Source: Polysphondylium violaceum (taxonomy: Eukaryota; Evosea; Eumycetozoa; Dictyosteliales; Dictyosteliaceae). From it: 40,203 nucleotides of DNA. The notes beneath the pieces are model-generated. The model was not told where the DNA came from. It ran no database searches and saw only the letters and a program-made list of their open reading frames with translations. Where the stretch lies: NCBI GenBank assembly GCA_000277445.1, contig AJWJ01000186.1, positions 1-40,203 on the forward strand. Reading direction: 5' to 3'. Positions within the stretch are counted from its first letter, which is position 1; every line of letters begins with the position of its first letter. The position numbers and the translations under genes are program-made. Below, one piece after another: positions 22,662 to 34,500 of this stretch.

Positions 22662-23657
22662 TTAGTTTTCAGGTACCCAACGAGCAAAGGTTAAATAGCC
22701 AGTATGACCTCTAGCTTCACTGATTGGTTTGGACAATAGTGAGTCCTTTTTGAGGCCTTGAATGCCTCCGATTTCAAAGGTTTCTCTTTTATTTTGATTC
22801 CACTTCTTCTTAGCCTTTGGTTCAGAGGTGGATGTGGTTGTATTTGTTTCTGTAGTTGGTGGTGTTGTAGTTGTTGTTGATGTATATGGATTGGATAAAT
22901 TTAATTCTTCAAACTCTTGTAATCTGGTGTCAAATGTACGAATGAGGACCTCGATGGTGGTGATTTCTTGAAATTGTGAGGCTGCCAATTTGAGACAGGT
23001 GTTTTGAACTTGCTCAATGCAGGGCGAAAAGGAGCACAACATGGCACCCTCGTGCATGACGGCAATGGCGTGGTCGATGGCCTCCCATGGGGAGGGGAGA
23101 TCGAGAAACACGGCATCAATGCTGCCAACCATGCCCTCGATGTGGTCCAAACGGAAGCCTTGTTTGCAGGCGTCACGATGGGTGACGGTGATGTGTTTGT
23201 CGATACGATTGTCTCTGAAATCTTTTCGGGCGGCCTCGGCACGCTCTTCGTGGAACTCAAATGTATACAAATGGCCATTGGGTGCAATGGTTCTGGCAAT
23301 GGAGCTTGAAAGACTGCCACTGCCTGTGCCGCTCTCTACCACTTTGCTTCCGTTCTTGAGTTCGAGGTTGAATATAATGGTCGAGATATCGAGATTAAAG
23401 AGAATCTGTGTACGATGATCCAAGGCTATACTCCAGAGCTCAGAGGTCAAGCTGAGTACGTGGACAAAGCCATTGTTGTTGTCTGACTGTATCTTTGTGC
23501 CAATCTCTTTGCCAATGAGGTTCTTGTGTTTATAGTTTCCAAATTTACTGCAATATTCACCAGATTTGGCGTCGATGGTAACAACCTGCATCTTGTCTTT
23601 ACCTGCATATATAACTACTCTATCTCCATCTTCTATAATCTTTTTTTGACTCAACAT
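22662..23657 (-). CDS. trmt61a: tRNA (adenine58-N1)-methyltransferase catalytic subunit TRMT61A (Trm61/Gcd14)
   Basis: A single exon of 331 residues. The S-adenosylmethionine motif VVESGTGSGS lies at 106-115, the acidic FEFHEERAEAA motif follows, and the catalytic-region FLDLPSPWEA lies at 184-193. SFSPCIEQVQ follows, and the family C-terminus GHTGYLTFARW is present. With its partner Trm6 this subunit makes m1A58 in the T-loop of tRNAs, including initiator tRNA. A Thr-rich insert (about 270-290) is a dictyostelid-type expansion. The start MLSQKK is chosen because the 38 upstream in-frame residues are Phe-rich low-complexity sequence without family similarity. It is convergent with PDI (132 bp apart) and divergent from ufd1. 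Confidence 0.95.
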   Translation of the reverse strand: MLSQKKIIEDGDRVVIYAGKDKMQVVTIDAKSGEYCSKFGNYKHKNLIGKEIGTKIQSDNNNGFVHVLSLTSELWSIALDHRTQILFNLDISTIIFNLELKNGSKVVESGTGSGSLSSSIARTIAPNGHLYTFEFHEERAEAARKDFRDNRIDKHITVTHRDACKQGFRLDHIEGMVGSIDAVFLDLPSPWEAIDHAIAVMHEGAMLCSFSPCIEQVQNTCLKLAASQFQEITTIEVLIRTFDTRLQEFEELNLSNPYTSTTTTTPPTTETNTTTSTSEPKAKKKWNQNKRETFEIGGIQGLKKDSLLSKPISEARGHTGYLTFARWVPEN

Positions 23658-24180
23658 CTCTGTATATCTATATCTATATCTAAATGCGAATCCTCGTTTA
23701 TTTCGCTGATTGGAAAAAATTAAAAATATAAAAAAAAAAAAAAAAAAAAAACGAAAGAATTTATGAAACAAATAGCCTGTGTCTGTAACACATATTAATT
23801 TATATTGATCAATAAACTAATATGTGCAAGAGATATAGACTCTTGTAAGAGTTCTTGTTCATGAAACTGCCCTTTTTGCACGACTGAACAATGTTTACAC
23901 ATTGGTTGTGGTTCCTATGGGTTTTTAAACACTAACGAGTAATTATAGTGAAAATGATTGGATATGAGATAATCTAGGCTATGGATACCATGGTACAAAT
24001 AGGAATTATCATATAATGTATTGAGCAAACTTGTATCTGTTTTACCATCACACGCTAAACTGTGACTCAATTTTTTGAATGTATTTTTTTTTTTTTTTTA
24101 ATTTTGTGTGTTCACAAATTTCTCAATTTTTTTTATTTTTCATTTTATTTTACACATAACATATATACAACAAACAAACA
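23658..24180. promoter_or_regulatory. Divergent promoter between trmt61a and ufd1, with nested inverted repeats
   Basis: These 523 bp hold no ORF. A 9-bp perfect inverted repeat (23789-23797 with 23818-23826) encloses a 10-bp palindrome (23805-23814, ATTGATCAAT), and an adjacent hairpin spans about 23825-23847. The right part is T-rich leader for ufd1. Confidence 0.5.
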
Positions 24181-25353
24181 ATGGTAAATAGAGTTAGAAT
24201 AATAATAATGACAATATAGTACTAATATATTGTTATTGATATTATTAGAATCTAGATGAATTTATATACGCTCGTGGTGGAGGTGGTATGGAGCCAATTG
24301 GTAAATTTCAACAAAAGTTTAAAGCTTACCCTATTAGTTTTTTACCCAAAGAAAAGCATTACTTGGAAACTGGTGGAAAAAGTATGATTATGCATTATGT
24401 GCATTAATGTTATTATACACAACCAACAACAATACTAACTCGTGAATACGATAATCAATCATAATTGATAGTTTTATTACCACCCTCTGCATTAAATACA
24501 CTCAGTAGATTAAATATTCAATATCCAATGCTTTTTGAAATTTCAAATTCATTGACAAAGAGAGCATCACATTGTGGTGTATTGGAATTTATAGCAGAGG
24601 AAGGTGTTTGTTATTTACCCTATTGGATGATGCAAAATTTATTATTAAAAGAAGGTGAATTTATTGATGTTAAAAGTGCAACACTTCCAACTGGTACCTT
24701 TGTAAAGATTCAACCACATTCATCTAGCTTTTTAGATATTTCAAATCCAAAAGCAGTGTAAATATAATAATATTGGTGTCAAAGTGGAATTAAGTTATAT
24801 ATACTAATAGATTTGTATGCACGACTATAAATATAGACTTGAAAACTCATTAAGAAAGTTTGCAACATTGACAAAGAATGACGAGATTATGATTGATTAC
24901 AATGACAAGAAATATTATTTAAAGGTAGTTGAAATTAAACCAAACAATGCATCCAATGCTATTTCTATTATTGAGGCAGATGTTTCTGTAGATTTTGCAC
25001 CACCCATGGATCAAAAGGAAGAACCACAAAAACCAGCAGCACAAGGAGCAGGTGGATTTACTTTTGGCACAGCAAGTAAACCAATTCCAGGAAAGAAAAA
25101 GGATGATTCCGATGAAGAGGAGGATAGTTCAGATGATGAACCAAAATTCAAAGCCTTTGTTGGTACAGGCGCTAGATTGGATGGTAAGGCTGCCACACCA
25201 CCAAAAGGTCTTGGTACTTCTCCTGCCAAAGGTGGTTTTACCTTTGGTAAAGCTCCACCCTCTACCTCTCCTCCAAATTCAAAAACTGATAGCAGTAATA
25301 GTGGTGGTAGTTTTAAATCATTCTCTGGTAAAGGTTATAGTTTAAAGGACTAA
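24181..25353 (+). CDS. ufd1: Ubiquitin fusion degradation protein 1 (UFD1)
   Basis: Exons 24181..24183, 24249..24381, 24472..24757 and 24837..25353 give 312 residues (human 307). The UFD1 double-psi-barrel region is clear: [16 protein letters not shown] (formed across intron 2), [24 protein letters not shown], and [14 protein letters not shown] (formed across intron 3). The C-terminal half is Gly/Pro/Ser-rich with FTFG and [10 protein letters not shown] segments, as expected for the Npl4- and p97-binding tail. With Npl4 it recruits polyubiquitinated substrates to the p97/Cdc48 ATPase for ER-associated and other degradation. The model has only the ATG in exon 1. An alternative is a start at the in-frame Met of exon 2 (near 24288), before [12 protein letters not shown]. 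Confidence 0.94.
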
Positions 25354-26675
25354 TAATAATTATAACAACAACAGTAATAAATAATAATACACAAATAGTA
25401 TTGACATTGTAAAGTTATATCATTTTATTATATTTATTTCCTGATAACCTTCCATTTTTTTTTGGCAAATCATTTCGTTGAGATGATAGACCTTTTATTT
25501 ATTTCTTTTCCTCTTGTTATTAAACCAGAAAAAAAACAAATAAAACAAGTAAAAACAGAAAAGTTCAAATATACTTCATAAAAACAATAAAAATGATGAT
25601 AATAATAATTGTTGAAAGATCATGAGGTTGTCGAAGAAATGGTTAAGTGATGGATTTTTTTTTTTTTTTCGCCAATCCCTTTGCAAAATTTTAATTTTGA
25701 TTGAAAAAAAAAACCATTGGTATTCAAGTTTTTTTTGAAAATAAAAGCGGTTTGGAGGAATAAATGGATAGACTCCTTTTCGTTTTTATTGTTGTTGTTT
25801 GAGACGATAATGGAGGCCATTGTAATATTAGAATATCATGGTGTTTAAAATCAAATCATCACAAGACTACAACAACAGGAGTAATTTACATATCCTTTTT
25901 ATATCGATTTAATAAAAACAATGATTGTGTTGATTGCATACATGTATGATCACTATCAAAGATAGAATGAGATTGACTATATTGTCAAGAGCGAGTGAAT
26001 GACTAGTCAAAACTAAAAATAACACACACAGTGTTATTTCACATATCAAAAAAAAAAAAGCTTTCGCAAATCAAAAAAAATCAAAAAATTTTTAAAAAAA
26101 AAGATTAGATTTTTTTTAATTTTTAAAAAACACACACACTCACACAGACAGACAACCACACCAACACACCAATCTTTGTAATAATTTTTATATAAAGCAA
26201 TATCACTTTTCAACTAGTAGGAGAAGTATTGTTATTGTTTTTTTATTGTGTTTTTATATTCATATTATTTATATTTATATTTATATACATCACATCAAAC
26301 AAACAAAACATAGTATAGCTTACATAATAATTAGTGTGTGTTTTTGTTGTTGTAATAGTAATAGTAGTTGTTATTTATATTCACCCATCACAATATAATC
26401 AAATCTAGTTTGTTGTTTCTCTCTTCTTTATAGTCGATTATAAAGGACATTAATATCAGTATAACAAGTGCGCGCATCACTTTTTATTATTATTTGTTTT
26501 TTTTAAGAGAAAGCAACATATATAGTTGATTGATTAATTTGTTGTTTAGTAGTAGTAGTATTATTATTAGTAATATATCTTATTTATATACACCCACCCA
26601 TAATATCATATAATCTTGTTTGTAAATTAGTTAAATTGTATATAAAACAGTAGTTAAACAACACCACACAAAGAA
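25354..26675. promoter_or_regulatory. Long spacer and promoter upstream of the large scaffold gene
   Basis: These 1322 bp are A/T-rich with T runs, CA-rich stretches (about 26130-26175) and TAG triplet runs. The one minus-strand open frame (25620-25820) is low-complexity and not called. The last several hundred bases presumably contain the promoter and leader of the gene at 26676. Confidence 0.55.
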
Positions 26676-29600
26676 ATGTCTACAGATAGTCCTACATCAC
26701 CATCTAGTTCCTCAATTATGAATCGAAGAGGAACATTCTCTAAAGCCAAGAGTTTTAGAAGAGCTGGTTTAAATTTAGAAGTTAATGCATCAAGTTCAGG
26801 TCAACCACATGTATTTAGATTTTTAAGTATGTAGTAGTAGTAAAGTAGTAATAGTAGTGTAATAGTGTAGTCACTAACATTCATAATAATAAAATAGATG
26901 GTGAAGAATATTCAGGACCAGATATTTGTCATTCACCACCTATAACACCTAGAATAGTACCAAGTTCAGTGAATTTAGAATCAGAAGAATATAAACAAGT
27001 AGTTTATTTAGGTGCAAATGGAACTTTATACAACAAATATTATATAGCAATTAAATATATTGGAATTGATGATTCATCACCAGCACCCTCACCATCGTCA
27101 TCCTCATCGTCATCCAATTCATCACCATCCACATCGTCACCCTCCACCAACAATAAAGCATCTGCAGCCTCAACCAAAGGCAATGCCAACAATGCCACAA
27201 CACCAGCACCCAAAGACATTAAACAGTTTCTTCAATTCAACTCTAATGATCCCATCTACCAAAAGTTTCCAGAACACTTGGACTATGACAACTATTTCGA
27301 CTATGAACAGTCGCTCATAGAATGGAAACAACAAGTGCAAAAGAATTTAGGTGTGCTTCAGCTTCCCCACGCCATGGGTCGTACCTATAGCAGACCCAAG
27401 GTGTTTTACGACAGATTCCTCAGAAAGAATTCAGAGGCATCCAACGACGACTCTCTCTCATTTGAGAGTGAGAGAAAATTGACAGACTCTGACATCAAGG
27501 AGTCTAATGACGACGACAACACAATCTACTCAAACAGCCCCAGTGATCCACACAACCGTTTGAAAGAAGAGGACGCCAAGACGATCGATGGTCGTGATCG
27601 TAGTGGTAGTGACACGAGTACAGGTTCGTTTGATGGCAGCGCACCGTTGGACAGCAGTCCCATTGACGGTTCACCCAGCACAGGCTCGTTGGCAGGATTC
27701 ATTGCCAACGGCACCCGTAGTCGTAGCAACAGCAGCACCTATTTTGACCACAGAATCAACCGATCAAACTCTTTGTCGCCCAAACAGACCCTTCAACGTC
27801 TCACTGATTCTGGCGACACACACTACAACAAGATGATGCGTGGAGGATCGTTGCTCAACATGGACGAAGACCGTTGGTTCCTTTCCAAAGATCCATGGAA
27901 CGACCAACTCATTCTCCAGGAGCCAATCCCTGAGATTTACGACAACTTTGAGGAGTACGAATTTGCCATGAGAAATTGGTCCACAGAGCTCGCCACCAAG
28001 ACCTCTATCCTCCCACCCCATTCCACTCAATTTATTCAATTGCCCAACAAAGACAAGAATAGCGGTGCCGGCGAGAATGGTCTCGCTCACTCTAGCGAAG
28101 ACAACAAATTAAAGGGTCGTATGGGAAAGGATTACTCTGCATTGGAGGCCGAGTTGTCGAGATTACAGTTTGTCGATCTACACATTCAATCACCATCGAT
28201 GAAGCGTATTGTGTTGGATGATAGCACTATATTTGATGCAATTCACAAGAGTTCCAAGTTGTCTATCAATCGTTTCACTCATCTCTTTGACGATATTCCA
28301 TTGGTGTTGGGCAAGGAATGGTCGATGTTACCAAACAACCTCAAGATTGACATCTCTGACACCTTTGACAAATGGTACAGAAAGAAACTTATCAGTCACA
28401 GACAAACCTCTGGTAGCTATGCCGGCGGTGTCTGGGCCACCCATCTCTTGATGCCCAACATAAAGTCTGGCTGGAAGGATTCAATCACAAAGAAACAGTC
28501 TATCCTCCCTCCACTCAACATCAAGGCAGCCCGTCGTTTGGATATCAATTCCGAAGCCGATGGCAAGAGAGTCGAGTTTAATTGTCCAATTCCAGAGATT
28601 CCAATCAATTTCAATAAGCTCATTCAGCCAAACATGAACATTCAATACTTGCTCGGTATGTTTGACGCATCGAGCACAGGTCCTGCCACCACCATCAATT
28701 TAAACTCTTCGTTGACCAACATTGGCACCAGTGGCAGCAGCACCATTGGCAGTGGCATTGGTAGCAACAGCAACAGTAGTAATTTAATTGCAAGTTTGGG
28801 CGCCAGTCACAATGGCAACACAGTGTTTGGCGGCTTTGAGGACCAAAGAAACTATATAAAAACCCTGCAAGCATACGACCGTCGTTTGATTCACAGTTTT
28901 AGATTGGACCATCTCTACTCTTGGAACGATGCCAAGTACACACCCGTCGAGCTACAAGGTCAAATCCAAGAGCTAGAGTCTGTTGTCACTCAACCCAACT
29001 TTGACTTGAATATCCTCTGGGACTTGATTTGCAATCCAAGCATCTATTTGGACAAGTTCCAAGAGTGTTTTGATTTCCCTGATCACAAACTCTATGCCGT
29101 CACTTTACCCATGATTCCCGCCATTGTGCCATTGATTGGATTCTCTAGTAGCTCGACTGGCTCGCCCACAAACACCACTGGCAACAGAACACCCAACACA
29201 CCAAATGTTTTACACTTGGGCAGTCCACCCAACCGTTCGGGATCCACTGGTAGTTTTAGTTTGGGTAGTCCAGCATCTAGCAAGTTGCCTCTCTCTCCAT
29301 CGCACAACAACTCTCTCTTGAGCTCTGGTCTTGAATCACCACGTGCCACCAGTCAAAATGGTTCGAGCGTCATTGGCAATCTTGCCAGCAGTGCTAATGG
29401 TTCCTCTCCACGTAGTCAAGTGTTGGCCAATGGCAGCACACCAAGTGCCTGTTCAAATCAATTCCTTGGCCTCATTACTAGTGAAAGTTTTGTCAATCTC
29501 TTGAAATTCCTCGACCGTTCTCAAGATCCATTGGTTTTATCCAAGGTCGCTACTCTTGTCACCCTATCGCTCTCTTCTGAACTCAAGGGAACCATGATTA

Positions 29601-31337
29601 TTGAAAGCATTATTTTCTTCAAAGACATAAACTCTCTCTACAGAATTGCTAAAGCCATCTCATTCTTTGACGCCGTACCATTGGATATCTTCCCATGTCC
29701 CTCTCACATCAATGAAATTCTCACACCTGTCATTGCCAAAGGATCCACTCTAGAGGTTGTTCGTTTGGTATTCATGTACTACTATCTCGGCATCATTCAA
29801 GAACGTCTTCCATTCTATAGTAACAATGTCGGTGTGTTGGGATTCATCAATTCCTCTAAAAAAGACACTGCCGAACGTATTGGAATCAACATTAACACTG
29901 ACAAGGATTTCCTCTCTCGTATCTTTAGAGCTTTGGGCAGAAAGTCGTTTACAGTTTCCAACGCTTTCCTCTTTATTCTCATTCAATTGATGAAGATGAC
30001 CGAATCACCATCGGTCCAAGCATTCCTCAAAATCAAAGATGGATTGATTACACATTTACGTGATTTGTGTGAAAGTAAATTTAATCACTCTCAATTTGCA
30101 GCCCAAAGAATATTTACCATCCTTCAAGAGGAACAAGTTTGGAGAGAATTCCTCTTTGCCGAGTATTCGGAAAACACTAAAAAGATGGAATCACAATTAC
30201 TCACTGATCTTACCAATTGTGATGAGAAAGGTAAAACTACACTTCTCTCTCGATTGGTCTTTAATCTCTGTATGAATACATTGGAAAATATTTCAACTCC
30301 AGTTTCAAAACATGTATATAAATTCTTGTTGAATGAATTTATTTTCTATCAATTATTTAATTCAATTATAAAATCTAAAAAAATTAATCATGTAAGTAGT
30401 AACAACAATAATAATAATAATAATAATAATAGTAGTTTTGCTAAAATCAAATATACTAATATTATAATTGCTATTCTAGAATACTGAAAATCTTTCAAAA
30501 TTATTTGCAGTTTTATGTAAAACTTTGGTGAAATTGTCAATGTTGAAAAATAATGAAAACATTAAAAGTAAAAGAAATCAAAATGATTCCAATACTGAAC
30601 AAATTCAAATTACACCAAATAATTTGTTTGAAATCTTGACATTCCTTCAACAACACCATCAATTATCTGATAAATATGCAAACAATATTAGAACCAATGT
30701 ATTGGTTGCACTCAGACACTTGCTAAAACCTGCAGATATATTTGAGATTTTGAAGAAGGAAGCCAATCTTTACAACAAACTATTGATTCCAAGTTGTAGA
30801 GATGCCAAGAACCCAGAATTTAATAGAAATTCTTGGCGTCTATTCTTTCAAATCATTCGTTATCATCCAAACCATTTAGAGTATTTAGAGAAAAACAAGT
30901 TTTTAAATCAATTTATGGATATCATTAGTTTGAATGCCGGTAATATTGTGCTCACCAATGCACTCTATTATCTAACCAAACTATTTGCTTTGGTAACCTA
31001 TGAAACTAAAAAGAATCAACTTAAACAACAACTTGGTAGCAGTGCTTTGGGTTTGGGCGGTGTTAATATCGATGTAAAATACACTGAAAAAGACGTAAAG
31101 AATCTATTGAGTTTCTTTGTAGAGAGACATTTGTTTATTAAAATACACATGATCTACAAGAGATTCTCGGAAAGTAAAACTTATCCTGGTTTTGTTCAAT
31201 TGGCAAACTTGTATCAAACTATTTCAACCTTACCCATTTGTCAAAAATTATTAAAAGATACTATAAAGAATGCCGAATATAAAGAAGGTATTGTTAAAGT
31301 ATCAAAATGGTTTAAATTGGATGAAAATACTAAATAG
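26676..31337 (+). CDS. Large helical-repeat scaffold, probably Sca1/ScaA-like
   Basis: Exons 26676..26826, 26898..30391 and 30480..31337 give 1500 residues. The N-terminus is Ser-rich with basic phospho-site-like motifs (NRRGTF, KSFRR). Long Ser/Asn/Thr-rich linkers separate conserved blocks. A YDN-x-x-YE-x-x-W type motif appears twice (about 180-193 and 398-411). From about residue 800 the sequence is leucine-rich and helical, like armadillo or HEAT repeats, without an enzyme motif. An RxRxxS site (RSRSNS, Ser329) fits the Akt/PKB consensus. Dictyostelium Sca1 is a leading-edge RasGEF/PP2A scaffold phosphorylated by PKB kinases, and the length, layout and site suggest this is its orthologue. 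That is inference from memory, so I leave the symbol blank. The last intron (30392..30479) carries an AAT run and can be read through for 32 codons. Confidence 0.8.
30405..30431. repeat. AAT triplet repeat in the last intron of the scaffold gene
   Basis: An AAT run inside the intron 30392..30479. If the intron were retained it would encode polyasparagine before a stop shortly after. Splicing is preferred because the GTAAGT donor and TTCTAG acceptor join two conserved-looking helices in phase 0. Confidence 0.75.
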
Positions 31338-31556
31338 ATGAATAATAATGCTAATCATTTCTATAAAAAGATAAATAAATAAAAATATTAATTTATAAAA
31401 TATGAAAACATCTTTATTTAAATCTCAAAGTTTAATATTGAATGAAAAAAAAGTAAGAGATAGATCATTTGGAATCAGATTCCAAATTTCCACAAAGGTT
31501 ATTGAAACAGAGAGAGCTTACAAGAAATTAAATATTGATTTATTTTTGGTTACTAT

Positions 31557-34500
31557 TTATTTATTAATTTCTTCAAGTAATAGTTTGGTGCTGTGTTTTA
31601 ATTTAAAATGATGGACACTTGATGGAATTCTACCAGAGAATACTGGTGAGTGGAGATCAAGAGTTTTAATACTTGGTGGCAATTGTTCAATGTCACAAAT
31701 AAATATTTTTTCTGTGTGAATTTCTAATGTTGTGATTGATGAGGGAATAGTGTTACTAGGGATATACTCTAATGGATGTACACTCTGTGTATGTTGAGAG
31801 CTCCAACCAATGCAAAGGTGTTTGACAGAGGGTGGAAACGATTTATATAATTGCATAAAAACATGTCCTACATGTAATTTGGTGACACTGTGGGGGATTG
31901 CAGAGGCTCTGATACTGGTTGTATTTTGATAGAGATAGAGCTCTTCAACTGTGTCTGGAATCATACCTGGTTCAAGAGTTTGGTTAAATGATTTACCAAA
32001 AAACAATACTTTTAATCCAACTGGAAGGAGGTTGATTGGAATTGGTTGATTAAAATCTGTGGATAAAAAAAGTTGTTGAAGTGATGATGGGAGCATGGAT
32101 GGTGTGAGTGGTTGATTAAATACATCCCCTAAATGTAGATGCGTAACTGATGGTGGTATTGCTAAAACGCTTTGATTGAATATAGAGTCAAGGGGAAACG
32201 ATACTTTAGTCACAGTGTTTGGAATGAAGCCCTTTGGCAATGCTTGGTTAAAGCTTTTAGAAAATGATATTGTATTGATATTCAAATGATCTAATGAGCC
32301 TGGTAATGTTGAGTAGTCATCAAACAGGGTGATATCAATGGTTGTTGATGTTGGGATCTTCACAAACTCTTGTGTGGGTGTTTTGATTTTAGGAAATACG
32401 TGCTGGGTGTTATCATTTGAGTAAATAGATCTAAAGTTTGTAGTGGCGGTGTTGGTATCATGTAACTGTTTGAGCTTGATACGGTTGTATTGTAAATATT
32501 TAATTGATTTTGGAAGATGTATGAGTGACTCCTGGCATTTATCTTTACAAATTTTAATATACAATTGTGTGATGTTTGGTGATAATGTGTTTGGTAGTAT
32601 TGGTCTAGAGTATCTAGCGAGTGTGAGATACTTTACCGATACCGGTAAAGAAATATTTGAAAAGCATTGCTGGAGACCATCACCAAAGAATATTTCAGTG
32701 ACAGAGGTTGGGATAGAGTCTTTAATCAATACTTGATTAAAGCTATTGTCAAACACGATCATTCTAACACCAAATGGAACAAACCCAATTGGAATTGCTC
32801 TATTGGATCTCCAAATTAAAATTGTAGTTGATGGTGATATTGGTTCATTCACTGAATCATAGATTTGGTATACTTGGTTCATTAGTTTACTTTGATTTAA
32901 AAGATTGAGTGTTTCTTGAGATATAAAGCCATTGTTTACCAAACATTGAGGAGAAAGTATTATTCTTTTCAAATGGTTTAACTCGTGCTTTGAAAATTCT
33001 ATTAAATCGTTTACATCTTGATAAGTTAAAGTTGATAATTTATTCTTGAATTCCACTGTTTGCACAAAAGATGGTATCATTTTTATACTAAACTTTATGT
33101 TTGTACCAAATACCAAATGTTTGACTGTTGATGGAAAATTTTTATTGTAATCAGAATTGGCTCTAAATTTGATGAGTGAGGTGGGATAATTGTATATGGG
33201 GTTGAGTTCGGAAACGTAATTTACTCCAGATGGTATGTAATACAGATTTCTATTTCGAAGTTTACAAAAGCCACTTGTTGGGATTTTATTTGATAGGCTA
33301 GATGGATACAACAAAGGTTCTGTCATTTGATCATAGATCTTTGATTGCAAATACTTGTTTCTCCATATCTTTAAAAACGAATCATTACTAATCTCCATAT
33401 AGCTACTATTCCTGATACTATGAGATAGTTGATATTTATCGTAAACAAAATCTTGGGGTTGGAGTAAACATGTTGTTGGTGAATTGGGCAAGTTGAAATC
33501 TAAGAACAAGGTGATATGCTTGATTGTAGATGGAATCAAATTTAAATGAATTTTTGGAATAGGAAAGATATAGTTTTGATATATGACAATTTGTTTAAGT
33601 GATTGTGGAAAGTTGATTGGCAATCTAAAGGTTTCATACAATTGGACAGACTCTGGTATTTGGATTTGTATATCTGTTAAGATATGTAGTTTTTTAACGA
33701 TAAGACTTGGACTCAAAATATCTTTGTAATCTGAAATCACCAAGTTTTCTATTGGCATAAACGGTTTTGTTGGTGATCGGAATGACTCTATAGTGTTGCC
33801 AATGGGGATTCTATCGATAGTAATCGAGCGGTCATTTGACAGAAAGACTATTTTGGAAACCCCAATCTCGGGAATAGAGTACTCCAAGTGATTTAGTTGG
33901 ATGTGGCTTGGAATAGTACAGGGATTCTTGGTGAAGAGAGAGGTGATTGAGGGAGGCACTGTTCGGTCAATATTCAATGACCTTGGGCCTAAAAAAGAGA
34001 GATCTGAATTGGGAAAGCCAATAGACTCGGTACTCTTGATCATTTCATAGGATAGAGGAGAGACTGGAGCTTTGTAATAGTCAAGTTGATCTATGATCTT
34101 TACATCCACATGGTCGTTGCAGATATCCAGAAATTGCACGCTGCTGGGGATGAGGAATGGGGGGTTGTTGTGGGCGTGTATGGCGAGTTGGGTGATCTTT
34201 AGGTGAGTGACACTCTTTGGCAGTGTGCCTTTAAAGTACAGCCAGTGGTTGGCGTATTGGTTGTGGTCGAGTTGAATCTCGAGATGGGTAACTGTGGATG
34301 GTACGTCTGCGTTGCTATAGAGAAAATGGCCAAAGCTCTTTCCCAAACAGAGGTACTTTAGTTTTGGGGGAAGCTTCACATCAGCCAGTGGACAGGAAAG
34401 ATTTGTAAAGCAAATGTACTTCACCGAGGCGGGATAGTCGATGATGGGAGACTCTTGATAGGTTTCCCTTTCCAAGTCTACCCATAGCAACGAATTGGGC

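Noticed and set aside
23658-23771. N-terminal extension of TRMT61A (38 residues, Phe-rich)
   Set aside because: It comes from a poly-A/T run and lacks family similarity; the Met at 23657 starts the conserved protein.
25620-25820. 66-codon minus-strand frame upstream of the scaffold gene
   Set aside because: It is mostly Lys/Asn/Phe from A/T runs, with no context or similarity.
31402-31611. 69-codon plus-strand frame beginning MKTSLFKSQ between the scaffold and FNIP genes
   Set aside because: Its start looks fairly protein-like, but it runs into the antisense of the FNIP gene's last codons and matches nothing. A GTAAGA after ten or so codons could be a donor without a partner. A small gene is possible but not supportable. 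A 7-bp inverted repeat (TGGAATC-A-GATTCCA) inside may be 3' processing structure.
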